Of a stretch of DNA of 5,162 nucleotides, positions 4,769 through 5,162 are shown in pieces. The notes below the pieces were generated by a model. That model was not told the DNA's origin. It searched no databases and saw nothing but the letters and a program-made list of their open reading frames with translations. Each line of letters starts with the position of its first letter. Position 1 is the first letter of the stretch. Origin of the DNA: Planctomycetota bacterium (GTDB lineage Bacteria; Planctomycetota; UBA1135). Position numbers and translations under genes: made by a program. Location: assembly GCA_027623585.1 (NCBI GenBank), contig JAQBVK010000186.1, positions 1 through 5,162 on the forward strand, given 5' to 3'.

Positions 4769-5162
4769 GTGTCCGAACAACCCGGCCCGAGCCATGCCGG
4801 TGCAAAGCGTCCGCGTCGACGCCGTGCCCCGCGCGACAAAACCGCACCGATTTCCGGCGCGGAAGCCCCCGAGGCGGCCACTGAAGCCGTCGCTGCCGAC
4901 GCTCGTCCGAAGAGCGCTCCGGAATCCATGAGCGACGCACCGGAAGCTGCTCCTGAGCCTGCGCGCGACTCCGAGACGCCGGAGGCTTCGGAAAGTGCCG
5001 AGGAAGGCCGCGAAGGCGGACGCCGCCGCCGCCGCCGCCGTCGCCGTGGCGGGATTCCGGAGCAGTCGGGTGCTTTCCCGGCGAGCTCCAGTGGGGGTCC
5101 TGCGCGTGGTGGGGAAGCAAGCGAGGCGGAACCGCGCCGAGCGCCGCTTCCACCGCGTCCGC
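4769..5162 (+). CDS. Low-complexity charged N-terminus of a probable RNA-binding protein (partial)
   Basis: An open frame runs from GTG 4769 to the window edge (131 codons, no stop). Its start is supported by AGGAGA 8 nt upstream. The visible part has no folded domain. It has a basic patch (KRPRRRRAPRDK, residues 14-25), then an acidic Ala/Glu/Pro stretch (about 30-83), then an Arg9 run between Gly pairs (85-93), then Gly/Ser/Pro-rich sequence. Alternating acidic and Arg-rich disordered extensions of this kind are known at the N-termini of bacterial RNA enzymes, including RNase E/G, Rho, DEAD-box helicases and RluB-type pseudouridine synthases. The catalytic part lies beyond the window, so no choice can be made among them. 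ATG 4928 is an alternative start, but the same composition extends upstream of it. The coding call is supported by the ribosome site and by the consistent low-complexity composition; function is not assigned. Confidence 0.65.
   Translation, partial: MSEQPGPSHAGAKRPRRRRAPRDKTAPISGAEAPEAATEAVAADARPKSAPESMSDAPEAAPEPARDSETPEASESAEEGREGGRRRRRRRRRGGIPEQSGAFPASSSGGPARGGEASEAEPRRAPLPPRP
5021..5047 (+). repeat. Arginine codon run (CGC x6, CGT, CGC, CGT)
   Basis: Nine consecutive CGN codons, the first six identical CGC, encode Arg9 in the last gene. A CGC triplet run can expand or contract in whole codons, so the number of arginines may vary between strains without a frameshift. Confidence 0.8.

Noticed and set aside
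4572..5153. Leftward 193-residue frame containing GERIRTSGLCDPNAALYQAEL
   Set aside because: This segment is the reverse translation of the tRNA-Pro gene, a well-known spurious protein found in many automatic annotations. The rest is antisense to the last gene. A second frame at 4577-4795 (GARGFEPPASATRTQ) is the same artefact.
1..5162. CRISPR arrays, insertion sequences, attachment sites, riboswitches
   Set aside because: There are no regularly spaced repeats, terminal inverted repeats, transposase motifs or known riboswitch cores. The tRNA has no duplicated 3' end within the window that would mark an integration.

Overview
This GC-rich window looks like chromosomal DNA from a Gram-negative-type bacterium, most likely a member of the Planctomycetota or a near relative. 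That placement is an inference. It rests on the exported HEAT-repeat plus von Willebrand factor A protein with a W-x-x-WW linker (a style common in that phylum), GTG starts with few Shine-Dalgarno sequences, and a SelB gene, which implies selenocysteine decoding.

Layout, left to right: (1) 1-366 (+), the C-terminal winged-helix part of the selenocysteine elongation factor SelB. (2) 2921-308 (-), a tightly coupled three-gene operon transcribed leftward: a sugar-phosphate isomerase/epimerase-type TIM barrel, an AmgK-like sugar kinase of the aminoglycoside phosphotransferase fold, and a MurU-like sugar-1-phosphate nucleotidyltransferase. The genes overlap by 1 nt (TGATG) and 4 nt (ATGA). The last gene runs 59 nt into the 3' end of selB on the opposite strand. 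(3) 2946-4508 (+), a secreted HEAT/VWA protein divergent from the operon, with only 24 bp between the two start codons. (4) 4509-4768, a compact RNA-level region: an intrinsic terminator, a promoter, tRNA-Pro(CGG) with encoded CCA, and a second terminator-like hairpin with a UUCG loop. (5) 4769-5162 (+), the disordered, charged N-terminus of a protein with an Arg9 run, cut by the window edge.

The most interesting unit is the three-gene operon. AmgK plus MurU is the known route that turns free N-acetylmuramate into UDP-MurNAc without de novo synthesis. Here a TIM-barrel isomerase/epimerase is added in front. The nucleotidyltransferase has lost recognisable active-site residues: the NGD metal-binding motif reads NAK, the D-x-G-T-P motif reads E-I-S-T-P, and the Gly-rich signature is altered. 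The cassette may therefore act on a different sugar, or the last protein may have a non-catalytic role. The other genes are not obviously linked to it functionally.
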